The notes under the pieces were generated by a model, which was not told where the DNA came from, made no database searches, and was given only the letters and a program-made list of their open reading frames with translations. A DNA stretch of 64,000 bases from Cycas panzhihuaensis. Its lineage: Eukaryota > Cycadophyta. The stretch spans positions 129,897,741 through 129,961,740 of the forward strand of contig CM041465.1 in assembly GCA_023213395.1 (NCBI GenBank). The letters run 5' to 3'. Made by a program: the position numbers and the translations under genes. Of the stretch, positions 1-11,732 are shown piece by piece (the first letter of the stretch is position 1; the number at the start of each line of letters is the position of its first letter).

Positions 1-343
1 ATTAAAATGGTATATGGAAGGGAAAGAATTGAAAGGATTTCAATTTTCTGGATAGGTGTAAAGTCGAAATTCAAAAGTAGATAACTTTGAATGTAAGTGG
101 GTTTGGAGCATTTATGTGGGATGTCCTTAGGTGAAACCCAAATAGTGAAAGCCATTGTCCAAATTTGATAGAATAATAATTCCAAAAAGATGATAATAAA
201 TGACTGGGGCTCCCTTATTTATAGCCATAAGTTGGGGCCTATTTGGAGTCGACTCCACATGCCTATTTGGAGCCAACTTCATATTAATATAATTAGGCTT
301 ATAATAATTTATTTGGAGCTGGCTTCACATTAGGCTTGTGACA
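1..343 (-). repeat. 3' LTR of gypsy-like element N, cut by window edge
   Basis: On the minus strand a purine-rich tract (plus 344-357) is followed at once by TGTCACAAGCC, the usual polypurine-tract/LTR junction. A TATA-like box (GGCTATAAATAAGG) lies near plus 212-226. The LTR is distantly similar to the one starting at 14229: both have an AATATGAAGT block and then a GGCTATRAATA block. The outer end lies outside the window, so full length and target duplication cannot be judged. Confidence 0.6.
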
Positions 344-1699
344 ACTTCTCCCTCCTTAAGATGTTTCACCCTTGAAGTATAAATGCCACACGAAGAATCA
401 ATTGGAACTACATTCCACTTAATCCTTAATTTGTCACCTGGTAAGGCTTGTATGTCGTAATAATTTGGTGCAACCTTATGCCCACTTCTGAGAATAATTA
501 ATATGTGACTTGTGCATGCAATTGTTTGTGTTTGATATTGGATGAGCTTTGTATTCCTTCCTGTATAACAACAATCTTGGGACCTACGTAATGCTGATGA
601 CACCTGGTTGAAAACCTATTTTTTGGTTGCACATTTTGTCCACGAGTGTTTGACTTTGAAAGAAGGATTTTGCTCAAATAGATGAAGCGCAGAGGTGGGG
701 GTTTGAGAAGACTGAGAACGTTTTGTGAAAAATAATAGGGAATGAGCGATAAGGTGATAAGAATAATCATGATGATTACCTAGTGGGTATTAGTTATAGA
801 TACCAAGCATATTGTAAGAAATATTGGATAATGAGGAAAAAGTGGGCTTTGATGAGATGATCAATGAATAGTTTGTATGTGTGGGAAGTAGGGACTTGGG
901 TAATATACGTTGACATGTATGCATGGTTTGGAAATTGATTTGATACAGGGTGCACAAAAGACTAGGGTTTATAATGATTGAGGGATTGGTTAGACAAGTA
1001 AGGATCTTAGGAGGGTAATGGATAAGAGATAAGTAAGAGTAATTTGTGGAGGAAAATATGATGGGAATTGAAGGGTGAATTCCATAGGAGAGACAAGCAA
1101 TCTAAGGCACAAACATTTTATAAGGGATGGATATGGGATTAGTGCTAAGCGATCTTTATGGGAAAGGAGTTTTGATAGGGGTCCTAGGATGGACGTAGAA
1201 GAACACTTCTTAAGGGATAAAACTTAGTGGAATTGGGACCTAGATGATGGGACTGAAGTGGGACTAAGATTTCTCCTATGAAGAATTGGGAATCAAGGCA
1301 TGTAGGTATTAAATCAACTATGTGATGTTTTTTGACATGGGGTGGAGGACTTTTTTAAAGTAATGGAATGAAGAAATTCAAAGAAAACAATAAAACTGTT
1401 GAAGGAAATGGAAATGTGCAAAATAGGATTAAGAAGCATATCAAATACCTTGTTGGATTCGCTTGATTGCTTGGACTCTTTCTTGGGCTACTTTGGTTGT
1501 TCCTCATAACACTCCTCAGATTCTTCTTTCTCCATTGGATCATATATTTCGATTACTTGTCAACGGGTTTATGCTGCTTCTACATAAGTCGTTCATCATT
1601 TGAATTATATTGCTGTGCTATTTTTTCTTTGACTGTGACTTCCTTGTCTTGCTCCCAATCTCTTGCATCCTCATATTGTTCGTGCACTTGTGCTAGTTA
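344..1699 (-). pseudogene. 3' internal region of gypsy-like element N
   Basis: This is the minus-strand 3' part of an LTR element that is not a standard pol region. The part at 1355-1699 matches the plus-strand element O around 12880-13265: both carry a glutamate/glutamine-rich stretch and then a peptide like SNKVFDM and a block like NPILHI. Toward the LTR the reading resembles the end of O (VKHLKEGE here, RKYFKGRG there). Stops interrupt every frame. Element A splits the region at 1700, and N resumes at 9297. The protein's function is unknown to me; it may be a gag-like or extra 3' product of a non-autonomous gypsy family. Confidence 0.5.
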
Positions 1700-2264
1700 T
1701 GTTGAGAAAGGCCAAAGGTTAAGAATGCCTAAGACCAATAATATACAAGATCATGAAGATAGTTCACTCTAGTTGTAGAAAGCATAAGAGCATAACTAAC
1801 ATGGGAATGAAGTAAATAGATAATCAAGACCAAGATCAAAGGGGCAAGATGATACCAAAGTATGAGGAGAAGGAATTAGTCCTACTCTAAAGGAATACCA
1901 GTTGATTAGCAAATTGATAGCATAACATTACACTCCAACTCTTCATGTGAGACATGAGGAGAGGTCTCAATATATAGAGAAACTGAGGTTACCTGGCGTT
2001 GGATGTTTGACAAATGGCAAACATCCAAGCTATATGGGATGCATGTCATGCATGAAGGACATGTGTCCTTTTGGGCTCTCAAGTGAGCAAAGATGCATGA
2101 GGGTCCATTTGACCCTTTAGTTACAATATAATGTCACTAGGAGGAATGTGGGTGTGCACTTTATCACTTAAGTGATGAGTCACCCTATAAAGTATAAATA
2201 ATGAATGAAAGAATAAAGTGAAATAAAGTACATACTTAACAACATGTAAACATAAGGTTTAACA
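1700..2264 (-). repeat. 3' LTR of copia A
   Basis: It starts TGTTGAGAAAGG and ends GGTTTAACA in plus orientation, and is followed by the CCCCCCC of the minus-strand polypurine tract. It pairs with 8723-9296. A TATA-like box (rc of CTCAATATATAGAG) lies near 1967-1980. The half nearest the polypurine tract is clearly related to the J and K LTRs (blocks GGATGTTTGACAA and GGGTCCATTTGACC). The other half has diverged much more. Confidence 0.88.
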
Positions 2265-2267
2265 CCC

Positions 2268-2924
2268 CCCCTTACTGTTTATAATGTTAGGTCGGACGCC
2301 AAGACCATCTCTGAATTTTACAAATTTTTCTCTACCAAGAGGCTTGGTAAAGATTTCTACTGTCTACTCCCCTGTAGGTCTGTACTGGAGGTTGATCTCA
2401 CCATTAATGCTCTTTGATGAAGTGATGATGAACCTTGATGTGTTTGGTCTGTGCATGAAAGACTAGATTCTTGGCCAACTTGAGTACACTCTGATTGTCA
2501 CAATATATCCTAGTGGGGTGATTTTGCTCAAGTCCAAGCTCCCCAAGAATGCATCGTAGCCAGATAGCCTCACAAGCTGCGCTGACAACATCTTTGTACT
2601 TTGCTTCAATGGAGGACAAGGTAACATTGGGTTGTTTCTTGCAACTTCACGAAACAACTCTTGAACCAAGGGTAAAGCAATAACCCAAGGTGGATCTTCG
2701 GCTATCCTGACAACCTGCCAAATCAGAATCTGAAAACCTTTCCAAGATGAAGTCCTCATTATGTGCATACTGAAGACCGTGCTGCAATGTTCCTTTGATG
2801 TATTTGAATATGCGTTTTGTTGCATTCCAATGTTTCTAATTGGGTTGAGACATGTATCTAAAACAAATCCCAACTGCAAATGAAATATCTGATTGACTGT
2901 TGGTGAGATAAATGAGGCTATCAA
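2268..2924 (-). pseudogene. Copia A RNase H domain
   Basis: Minus-strand RNase H of the copia polyprotein, which degrades the RNA strand of the RNA:DNA hybrid. Visible landmarks in order are KGTLQHGL, FSDSD (catalytic Asp region), SCKKQPN, EAIWLRCILGELG, YCDNQSVLKLAKN (second Asp) and HHHFIKEH. After HHHFIKEH the frame is broken by a stop. A TGG-to-TGA stop precedes SCKKQPN. It continues directly from the RT domain, as in all copia pol. It is not functional. Confidence 0.82.
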
Positions 2925-2934
2925 TCAAATGCCG

Positions 2935-3753
2935 CTAAAGAGTGGAATCTGTAGGTTCAACTTGCTCATTAAGAGTAAGCTTTGTTCCATTCTCCATAGG
3001 CATTGGTGCAGGTTTGCAATCACGAATCCTGAATTGCTGCAAAATGTCCCAAGAATATTTTGCTTGGGATATGAAGACAGAGCCAGGTTGTTGCCATACT
3101 TCAAAGCCTAGAAAATAATGTAGAAGTCCAAGATCTGTCATCTCGAAATTTCTTTTTAAATCATCCTGGAGAATCTGTATCATCTTAGTGTCATTGCCAA
3201 TAATCACTAAGTCATCAACATACAAGACAATAAAGATAGCATGGTTTTTCCCAACTTTGATGTACAAGTTAGGGTCTGATATGGATCGATGAAAACCATG
3301 TCTCAAAAAATAATTATCGATTTTTGAGTACCATGCACGAGGAGCTTGTTTCAAGCCATACAAAGCCTTTTTCAGGCAACAAACCAAGTGCTACTTGCCT
3401 TGCACTTTGTAACCAAGAGGTTGCTCCAAATATACTTCCTCCTGAAGATCGCCATTGAGAAAGGCGCTCTTGACGTCCATCTGATAAGCTGGCCATTCGC
3501 ATTGAGCAACTAAGACCAAGATGAGTCTGATGGTGTTCATATTGGCAATAGGTACAAAAGTTTCCTCATAGTTAATGCTTTCTTTTTGTTTGAAGCCCTT
3601 TGCAACAAGTCGGACCTTTTGGCACTTAAGTGTACCATTAGAATGGAATTTGGTCTTATAGACCCATTTGCAACTGATTGGCTGTTTATGTTTAGGCAAT
3701 TCTACCAAATCCCATGTTCCATTCTTTTCAATAGAATGGATTTCTTCATCCAT
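2935..3753 (-). pseudogene. Copia A reverse transcriptase domain
   Basis: RT of the copia type, read 3753 to 2935. The first open part (3753-3391) holds [48 protein letters not shown] and LEQPLGYK. The second (3387-2935) holds [25 protein letters not shown] (catalytic YVDD box intact), LLHYFLGFE and ISQAKYSWDIL. A single stop separates the parts and another ends the second. The core motifs are therefore well preserved, but the frame is not continuous. Confidence 0.88.
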
Positions 3754-3774
3754 GGCTGCTTTCCAATTGTCATG

Positions 3775-5400
3775 TTAAGATGCCTCCTCAAGGATGGAGG
3801 GCTCATCAACACAAAGCACATCAACCATATATTTTGATGGACGTTTTCCTTCAATAATTTGGCTGTCTTGAACAATTTGTGTAAACCATTTTGGCAATTT
3901 TTTAACTGATGTGACTTGAACCTCAATATCTTTTGGTCTGAGTGATGGATCAAAAGACGATGTGCTAGGATCAAGTGGAGTAGTATCTGATGATATAGAT
4001 GGTCCAACTAATGTAGATTCCAACTCCTTATGCTCTTCTTCAACAAAGATTACATCTTTTGAGAGATGCATTTTCTTCCCAATAGGATCATACAACTTGT
4101 AAGCTTTACTATGAGTGGCATAGCCTATAAAGATGCATTTTAGACTGTGTTTGTCTAACTTAGATCTTTGCTGATCGGGGATGTGCATGTATATAGTGCA
4201 CCCAAATGTCCTTAAGTGACTGACGGTAGGCTTTTTGCCAGACCATGCTTCTTTTGGTGTGATGTCGGTGATTGTTGAAGTAGGACTTCGATTTGCCACA
4301 TAAGCAGTTGTGTGGAATGCTTCTGCCCAATATGTTTATGTGAGTCCTTTTGCATGCATCATAGCTTTGGCTTTGTTTTCCAAAGTTCTATTCATACGTT
4401 CGGAGAGTTCGTTTTGTTGAGAAGTATGATGAATAGTGAGCTGTATCCAAATACCATTATCCTTGTAAAATTGAGTGAATTCTTTTGAAGTGAATTCACC
4501 TCCATTATCTGACCTTAGAATTTTGATTGTATAGCCAGATTCATTCTCTACTTCAAGCTTGAATTCCTTAAACTTCTGGAATGCTTCAGACTTCTGCTTA
4601 AGGAAGTAAACCCAAACTTTGTGAGAGAAATCATCTATGAAAGAGATGTAGTTCAATGCTCCTCCAAAAGATGTTGTGGGCATAGGTCCACATAAATCAG
4701 AATGTATCAACTGCAAAGGATATGATGCACGCCATGCTTTGCCTTTAGGAAAAGTCAATCTATGTTGTGTCCCCATTATACAAGCTTCACAAAGGCATTT
4801 TGAACCATACAACTTTGGAAGTCCATGCACCATGTTCTTGTTTATCATCAACTTGATATTGTCTAAACTCAAGTGGCCTAGACGATGATGCCAAAGTTGC
4901 ATCTTTGTTGATGATGGTGTGACAGAGTAAGCAGAATCAAGAGTTATGTTATTTGCATCCAACTTATAAAGGCCATGGTCTTCATGACCAATGGCTACAA
5001 CCTGATCATGCTTGTCATTGATGACACATTTCGCATTTTTAAACAAAATGCTCATCTGTTGCTTGTTCGATTGGCTAACAGATAGCAAATTCTTTTCCAT
5101 GGAAGGAATGTAGTAGGCACCACCATTGGAAAATGTTGAAGAAGGATTTGAAGAAGAATGAAATGAGCCAACTTTGCCTATACCAAAAATCTGCACTGTT
5201 TCATTGTTGCCAAAAGTCACTGATTTATCGATTCCTTCTTTGATATCATAAAGAAGTTCTTCACTCCCAGTCATGTGACGTGATGCCCCTGAGTCGATGA
5301 TCCAAGTTTGATCAACATCTGAAGTGTGATAAGCAGAAAGTAGCTTATCCTCTTTTGCAAACTGATTTGTGTGGCATTGATTGCCACCTCTGAAACCCAC
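3775..5400 (-). pseudogene. Copia A protease and integrase
   Basis: The first 354 residues (5400-4336) are open. They contain the aspartic protease motif WIIDSGASRHMTG (Asp near residue 36), the pre-integrase zinc motif (HHRLGH ... CLCEAC), and the integrase core with HSDLCGPM, FIDDFSHKVWVYF, RSDNGGEF and SERMNRTLE, that is, the D-D-E set. A stop after HAKGLT interrupts the catalytic domain. The C-terminal part (4299-3775) follows with KEAWSGKKPTVSHLRTFG and YKLYDPIGKKMHLSKDV, and runs into the linker before RT. This is the best preserved coding block of element A. Confidence 0.88.
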
Positions 5401-5570
5401 CCTTCCTCTTTGACCTCCTCGATATGCACCTCGATTTGGTCGAGGGGGATAGTGTTGTTGTTGTTGCTAAAATTGTTGTTACTGCTGAAACTGCTGACGA
5501 GGTTGTTGTTGCCTTTGATGCTACTGATGTGTATGCTGAAGGTTGGCTTTCTTCTTTCGACAATCAGGAG

Positions 5571-6440
5571 CTATGTGGCTAACCTTGCCACATTGGCTTT
5601 TGAGGTGCCAATGTTCATATTCCCAAACTGTTTTGGAAGTGAAGGTTTGGGATTTTGTTTGGCCTTCAACTTGGTCGTGAAAGCTCTAGAAGTATATGCA
5701 CCATCATCACTTTCTTTCTCATAAATTTGCTTCTCTTGAAGTGAGAGTTTTGGAAGTGAAGGTTTGGGATTTTGTTTGGCCTTCAACTTGGTCATGAAAG
5801 CTCTAGAAGTATATGCACCATCATTACTTTCTTTCTCATAAATTTGCTTCTCTTGAAGTAATAAACTCTCAAGTTGATTGAAGGACATGCAAGAAAGAGA
5901 GCCATCTTGTGTGACAGATGAGACAAAAGCATTTAAATTTTTAGGCAAAGCTCGAATAGTGGTTGTTACAAGCTCATCCTTAGAAGCAGGTCTGTCTAAA
6001 GTATTTAATTCATTACAAATTTCTTTAATAGAAGCAAGAAATGCTGACATAGGCTTTACATATTTTATAGAATAAAGTTTTGCTTTTACCAACAAAATGC
6101 GAGCTTCATCTCGCCTTTCATACAAAGAGGACAAAATGTCCTAAGCTTCCTTAGATGTTTCAGCATTTGAAATGTTTTGATCAACATTCACATCAATAAC
6201 CATATATAAAAATGCTAAGGCTATTTCATCCTTGGCCTCCCAAGTAGCAACATAATCAACATCGGGATTAACAATAACACCATCAATCTCCATAGGTTTA
6301 GGTAAAGGAATTCTACCAAAAACATAGCTCCAAAGTTCATTCATCTTTAAGAGGTTTTGTGTTTACCTCTTCCAATCTTGATAGTTCTCTTGAGTTGTCA
6401 ACTTAATTGTGCATGCATTAAGCATGTTTAAAGTAGCCAT
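5571..6440 (-). pseudogene. Copia A gag
   Basis: Capsid-like gag of the copia (UBN2) type. The start is taken as the ATG at 6440 because it gives MATLNMLNACT, the same N-terminus as element J gag. An early stop (KR then stop, where J has KRL) lies near 6365. A TGG-to-TAG stop at 6138-6140 falls in TSKEA(W)DILSSLYERRDEARIL. The zinc knuckle is broken by a frameshift: only CGKVSHIAPDC can be read in another frame near 5560-5583. A 117 bp tandem duplication sits inside. The tract after it (about 5400-5540) is glutamine-rich and then arginine/glycine-rich. Confidence 0.85.
5631..5864 (-). repeat. 117 bp tandem duplication inside copia A gag
   Basis: Two adjacent copies start at 5631 and 5748, exactly 117 bp (39 codons) apart, so the gag frame is kept. 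Both encode LQEKQIYEKES-DGAYTSRAF followed by TKLKAKQNPKPSLPK. They differ at only a few bases, so the duplication is fairly recent relative to the element's other damage. Element J gag has a single copy of this segment. Confidence 0.85.
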
Positions 6441-8708
6441 GTTTAAGTTGTAAAGAGCTTGAAGCTAGCAGATGACTTGGAAACTCAATGTTTTCATTGC
6501 TTACGTTCCACCTTCTAACAAAACCAACAGTCCTGATCTTCCTAGAAGATCCAACAATTTATTGGAGTGATGAGGGGTGGAGGACTAGGCAAAAGAGTTG
6601 GTTCAACCTTGATCTATAGAAGAGATCCAACAATTGACCAAGCCAAACCAGGACAAGGTAGGTAGGGTTGATCTGTGTGGACGTATCGTACTTTCACTGG
6701 GATTCACAGCCTTAATAACACCTTTTTCGAACCTCTTTTCTCTCAAGCAACCTTAATTGTCGTGCATTGACCGTGCCATCGGTTGGTCCCCTAGGAAATG
6801 CACCAAGCTTAAGGTTATTTTAGAGACAAGGTTTGAACCTTTTTCGGGTCACTTTTTAGAAGATTAAAATGGACTTGGGATTTATTTTACTTAGTTGATG
6901 TACTTATAAAAGATGTTTGATTAAACTTACAACAATGAAAGGTTTCAAATGAAACAATTTAGTACATTAAATGAACACTTAAAAGTGTTGTTACAAGAGC
7001 ACTTTATGAAGTGAAATAGTGCTATACAAATCCAAGTTGAGAAATGTTGAGAAAGTAAGCACTTGAAAAAATGCTAAGTACTCAATGAAGGAAAGCAAAG
7101 CCTTGTGATGGAAAGTACAAGTGGGTTCCTTTTAATGCTCAAGATGAAGAGAAGAAGACCACTTGCGAAATGAAGACACCAAGAACCAAGTGTTGGGACT
7201 TTAAAATAGTCCCAACAATCAACAAATAAAGTGATTTTATTAAGTAAAAGTGTTCTTGAGTCCCTTTTTGTGACAAAGGGCAATAGGTCACCATGCAAGG
7301 TGCCTTAGAAAAAGTGTTGAGATAGTGATAAATATCACTTTGACAAAATATTAACACTTTAGAAGTCACCTTACGAAGGCTTTTTAACACTTGTACAACA
7401 TGAAATAAGTGTTAAATAAAGCTTGGAATGCCAAAAACAAAGGATGAAATTTTTTTTTTATTTTTTGAAACTTTGAGTAACTAGGACACCACGTAGGAAG
7501 CCTTAGTAAGCACTTTAAAACAAGTATTTTTAATCTTCAATGATGAGAAAATGACTTAGCATTAGCCATTTAATGGACTCTCTAAGTATCAAAGAAGATT
7601 TTTGACTTCAAAAAGTAAAAAAAGATGATTTTTTCCTTAACAAATTTAAGCTAATGGTCAGCATGCAAGGTGCCTTTAATAAAAAAAAGTTTAAAAAAGG
7701 AAAAAATTTCACGTTTTTAATGTGAAAAATCACAAAAAATACTTGACTTAGTCTTTTTGACACAAAAGTGAGATTAATGATGTCAAAAGATTGAAAAATC
7801 AATTCTAAATTTGGTTTTAAAAAAGTGATTTTTCAATGATTTAATATAAACTTTAGAATATAAAAGGTTATGAAAATAAGAATATTCAAAAGAATATTCT
7901 TAAAAGTATAATCTAAAGTTCTTTTGTTAAAGTATCTTTTGAAAATTTTCAAAAATAAACTGGACTCGTCGAACGGCAGCTCGGGCGGATTTCCATATCA
8001 CACAGGAGGTGATAACTTCATGAATTTTGAGCGGATCGCAGTGAAACTTTGAGGGTAGGGTCGCACACCATATACGGAGGTACATCTGAAGTTTGAGCAA
8101 ATTTCATAGCCTGTGGACAGAGAATGATGAAGATGAGTCTAAAATTGGGCGCACGATTGGAGAGAGATGAAATGACAGTGCAACACTCTTTAACGCTTCC
8201 GTATAGCCTTGAGAATGATGCGTGGGACCCACAGAGAGTGTACAATCTTTTTCAGAAGAGCAGGACACTTCAACAGCAGTGCATGGGCATTTTTGAACTC
8301 TCCGAGTGGGGTTTGAGGGTTGAAAATTGCCTAGACTTAAATCAGAGCCTACAGGAAGCCTGTAGCTTGAGAAAGTCTTAGTCAGTGAGGTTTAGAAACC
8401 ATCATAATGCTCCAACACCCTGATCTGCAAGAAGAACCAGCTGAAAAGTCCAATTTTTAGTGAAAAAATACAAGAAAACGTGAGTAAACTAGCTCAAAAC
8501 CTCTAATGAAGGTCTGAAACGATTTCAGATCAGTGTATAATGAGCTCCAGCCTTTAGAATACTCCAGAAAAGTCTTGATTTGCAGTGGTAAGCTTAAACA
8601 AGCCTTGGATTGCCTTCAGAGAGTGAAGGTCATCACCAAGGGTTTGTAAAACCCACTCTAAGTCTCCCTTGAAGAAGGAATCAGAAGAGAGGGAACTAGT
8701 CTCCTCTA
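6441..8708 (-). other. 5' untranslated leader of copia A
   Basis: This is the 2.3 kb between the primer-binding site and gag. I see no conserved coding sequence. The text is rich in AAGTG/CACTT-type short motifs. Its gag-proximal third is alignable by eye with the leader of element J (shared phrases such as CACCATGCAAGGTGCCTTA and CTTGGTGCATTYCCTARGG). Long leaders of this kind are usual in this copia family here. Confidence 0.6.
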
Positions 8709-8722
8709 GCTCTGATACCAAA

Positions 8723-9296
8723 TATTGAGAAAGGCCAAAGGTTAAGAATGCCTAAGACCAATAATATCCAAGATCATGAAGATTGTTCACTCTGGTTCTA
8801 GAAAGCATAAGAGCATAACTAACAAAGGAATGAAGTAAATAGATAAGTAAGACCAAGATCACAGGAGCAAGATGATACCAGAGTATGAGGAGAAGGAATT
8901 AGTCCTACTCCAAAGGAATACCAGTTGATTAGCAAATTGATAGCATAACATTACACTCCAACTCTACATGTGAGACATGAGGAGAGGTCTCAATATATAG
9001 AGAAACTGAGGTTATCTAATAGCATTGGATGTTTGACAAGTGGCAAAAATCCAAGTTACATGCAATGCATGTCTTGCATGCCATGCATGAAGGACATGTG
9101 TCTTTTTGGGCTCTCAAGTGAGCAAAGATGCATGAGGGTCCATTTGACCCTTTAGTTACAATGTTATGTCACTAGGAGGAATGTGGGTGTGCACTTTATC
9201 CCTTAAATGATAAGTCACCCCATAAAGTACAAATAATGAATGAAAGAATAAAGTGAAATAAAGTACATACTTAACATGTAAACATAAGGTTTAACA
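8723..9296 (-). repeat. 5' LTR of copia A
   Basis: Partner of 1700-2264. Its outer end reads TATTGAGAAAGG, so the terminal TG has become TA. It ends GGTTTAACA. On its plus-strand left side lies GCTCTGATACCA, the reverse complement of the initiator-Met primer-binding site. It carries a short insertion (TCTAATAG near 9014) relative to its partner, plus several substitutions, so the element is not young. Confidence 0.87.
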
Positions 9297-9814
9297 AGTT
9301 CTTCTCCAACTTCTCTTTTTGGGTCATTCTCCAACTAATAGGTAGGGGGCTAGCAGACCTCAAATAAAATTCTAATATACTTTAATTTTGGTAGAACCTT
9401 ATGTAAAGAAAAAAAAAATCAATGTTTTTGAAAAAATATTTTCAACCTCTCTAGTAATTAGTGGTGCTTCAATGGTGAAATATTTAGCAATGAGGGGCAA
9501 ATTGTAGGTAGATTTCAGTTTGGGTGTGGGTTTGTGGTTGCATAGATTAAGGTCGAGTAACCGAGCTTCTATAATACAACTTGGACGAATCAACTTCAAT
9601 CAAATTTAGCAGTCAAGATGGCATGTGCGATCTTTAGCTTAACACAAGAACGACAAACATCGAGTGATGACAAATGTTGGTAAACAGACTTGAGAAGATC
9701 TTTGGTGGTGAGGGATCTGAATGGTATAACGACATCATGCAATGCGCTAACAACAGGTGTGGATGACTTTGGGAGCACGACACAGGTTTCATAAGTGGAT
9801 AGTGACAACAAATG
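9297..9814 (-). pseudogene. Upstream continuation of element N
   Basis: Read on minus, the frame at 9297-9340 (NDPKREVGEEL) continues into AQVHEQYEDA at 1699, which shows the two sides were joined before A inserted. Further upstream (9811-9399) the minus strand holds two weak open stretches, one with SALHDVVIPFRSLTTKDLL. I do not recognise them; they could be the N-terminal part of the same N protein. The segment ends where LTR L begins. Confidence 0.45.
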
Positions 9815-9976
9815 GATCCAATGGGAAGAATAAAAAGCAAGATTTTGATGATTAGCATCAAAGAATAGTAATAAATAAGCAAGTAAATATGAGCATTAGC
9901 AATGGAGGAGTAGGAATTGATCCTAGTGCCAAAACAAGTTTTACTTGTATTCAAATGAATAGCATAACATTGTATC

Positions 9977-10011
<35 letters not shown>

Positions 10012-10277
10012 AGAAAATGGTGTCAATATATAGAAGAGGAGGAGGCCTTTTAGGGAGCTGCATGTTTGATACTTGTCAAACATGCACACAAGCTCTTTGC
10101 ATGAAGGACACTTGTCCCTCATGCATATAAATGTGCAAATGTACAAGGGTGAAGGATACATTGACCCTCAAGTTACAACATCACACACACTAGAGAAAGA
10201 CGTGTGTGTACTTTATCACATTAAATGATAAAGTCACTTTACATAATACATAATATTAAAATATCAAGGTTCTAACA
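9815..10277 (-). repeat. 3' LTR of copia L (truncated at outer end)
   Basis: It ends TTCTAACA in plus orientation, followed by the minus polypurine tract (CCCCCTCCTT). It matches the reverse complement of the R LTR (61468-61967), with shared phrases around GATGATTAGCATCAAA and AGCAATGGARGAG. The outer boundary is approximate because no primer-binding site follows on the left. The LTR contains a (CT)n run. Confidence 0.7.
9979..10007. repeat. (CT)n microsatellite
   Basis: An uninterrupted CT dinucleotide run of about 29 bases inside LTR L. The homologous R LTR has only a short GAGAGAG run at this place, so the array expanded in this copy. Confidence 0.95.
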
Positions 10278-10940
10278 CCCCCTCCTTAATGTTTACAATG
10301 TTAAGTTTTATCCCAAGGCTGTCTCTAAAATGTTCAAATTTTTCCCTACCAAGTGGCTTGGTAAAGATATTTGACAGCTTTTGATTAGTGGGCCTGTACA
10401 CAAGGTCAATTTCACCATTTTGAACATGTTCCCCGATGAAGTGGTGATGGACCTCAATATGCTTAGTTGTTGCATGAAACACTGGATTCTTAGTCATCTT
10501 GAGCACACTTTGGTTATACAATAAAGTTTGGTGGGGTGAGATTGCTCAAGTCCAAGCTCACTAAGAACCCTCCTCAGCCATATAGCCTCACAAGCTACAC
10601 TGACTACAACTTTATATTCTGCTTTTGTGGAGGACAGAGTAACATTAGGTCGCTTTTTGCAACTCCACGAGATAACAACTGACCCAAGGTTGAAACAATA
10701 CTTTGAGGTAGATCATTGGCTATCTTGGCAACTGGCTTAATCAGAATTCGAGAACCTTTCCATTGTGAAGTTCTCATTATGTGTATATTGAAGGGCATGC
10801 TGCAATGTGCCTTTTAGATATCTCAATATATATTTTGATGCTTTTCAATGCTTTTGATTGGGTTAAGACATGTACCAAGAGCAAATTCCAACTGCAAATG
10901 ATAGATTAGGTCTAGTGTTTGTCAAATAGATAAGACTACC
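10278..10940 (-). pseudogene. Copia L RNase H and RT C-terminus (truncated)
   Basis: Minus-strand pol tail of the R/L copia family. Landmarks are GSLIYLTNTRPNLSFAVGICS (near 10937-10870), then the RNase H part with NQSVLKMTKNPVFHATTKHIEVHHHFIGEH and the end NIFTKPLGREKFEHFRDSLGIKLN (10521-10264). Homology stops abruptly at about 10940, in the middle of RT. Everything upstream (gag, protease, integrase, catalytic RT) is missing. Confidence 0.8.
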
Positions 10941-11732
10941 AAATCCACTGATATAAGTCTCTAACAAATATTCTTGCGGTATTTTTTTGAGACCATACAT
11001 TGCAGTATTTGGAATTGTTTTGTGTATTCTTGCATTGTTCCTTGTTGATGTAATCGTGTTAACTAATCAAACTGTGTTCCAAGAATTGTCATATTGCTCT
11101 ACTAATCCTGCTCTTAAATTCTCCTAGGTCTATTGTATTGGTAAGTTCATCTTTTATGAGCAATAGTACCACCTTAATGCCCTTCTGTTTAAGTGTAAGG
11201 ATGCTATTTCCATCTTTTCCTTAACTGTTGAGTTATAGGCCCTGAAATAGTTCTCCATTTGTAAGATCCAATTTGTGATATTCTTGGATACTTTTGGATA
11301 GAATTTTTCTAAAGAAAATCTTGCTCATTTCCATCCATTTTCGATGTTGGGAGTTCTCCTTTCATAAACTCATCCATCGAATCTATTTCCTTGGTTTTCT
11401 TGATTGTTTCAGATATCTATCTGATCTATTCTTGATGCATTGCTATTATCCATTTCTCCACTTGACACATTTTGTGTTGCTTGATCCGCTTTTGCTAGTA
11501 ACTCCTGGATTATGATTGTTGAAGCCTTTATGCTCTGGTTTAATTTTGATGTGCCTTCAATTTTTTCCTCTTGAGGTTCTAGATTTGGCTGCCATCTCTC
11601 TAGGAATGAGGTTTGTCCTTGACCTCAATTCCGTTTTTGTTTCCCGGGGGGGGGGGGGTGTTGGGAATTTTTCTGATCTTTTTGAGATTTTACCTTTGGC
11701 CTTTCCTCTTGAAACGAAGCTCTGATACCACT
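10941..11732 (-). pseudogene. Gypsy G leader and gag fragment
   Basis: Next to a primer-binding site (GCTCTGATACCA at 11719-11730, reverse strand) lies a minus-strand gag-like stretch near 11530-11180. Readable peptides include KASTIIIQELLAKADQATQN and, after frame changes, RAYNSTVKEKMEIASLHLN and RRALRWYY, which fit the gag capsid of Ty3/gypsy elements. Frameshifts and stops are frequent. The fragment ends near 10941, at the junction with element L. Confidence 0.55.
11642..11660 (+). repeat. Poly-G run
   Basis: A run of about 13 guanines preceded by CCC, within the gag-proximal leader of gypsy G. This is low-complexity sequence; its exact length may be unreliable in an assembly. Confidence 0.9.

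Larger units (their letters stand above)
1700..9296 (-). mobile_element. Ty1/copia retrotransposon A (full-length, degenerate)
   Basis: Two LTRs (1700-2264 and 8723-9296) bound a 7.6 kb minus-strand element. A polypurine tract lies at 2265-2271 (read as AGGGGGG on minus), and a primer-binding site TGGTATCAGAGC at 8709-8720. Flanking five-mers are AGTTA (1695-1699) and AGTTC (9297-9301), a target duplication with one change. A second proof of insertion is that the host reading frame of element N continues from 9297 into 1699. Gag, protease, integrase, reverse transcriptase and RNase H are all present in copia order but carry several stops. It belongs to an older subfamily of the J/K family. 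Confidence 0.88.

Noticed and set aside
1467-1772. Plus-strand open frame rich in Leu/Phe/Cys, membrane-like
   Set aside because: It is antisense to the N protein and crosses the N/A junction at 1700. The hydrophobicity comes from the complement of Glu/Lys/Gln codons.
8709-8720. tRNA-like sequence (GCTCTGATACCA), also at 11719, 30989, 32982, 33987, 41233, 47689
   Set aside because: These are primer-binding sites complementary to a tRNA 3' end, each beside an LTR. No cloverleaf can be formed around them.
9596-9811. Open minus frame with SALHDVVIPFRSLTTKDLL as a host gene
   Set aside because: It sits upstream in the N element's orientation and has no recognised domain. It is more simply part of N.
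11642-11660. G-quadruplex or regulatory element at the poly-G run
   Set aside because: It is a single homopolymer of about 13 G in a decayed gypsy leader and could be a sequencing or assembly artefact.
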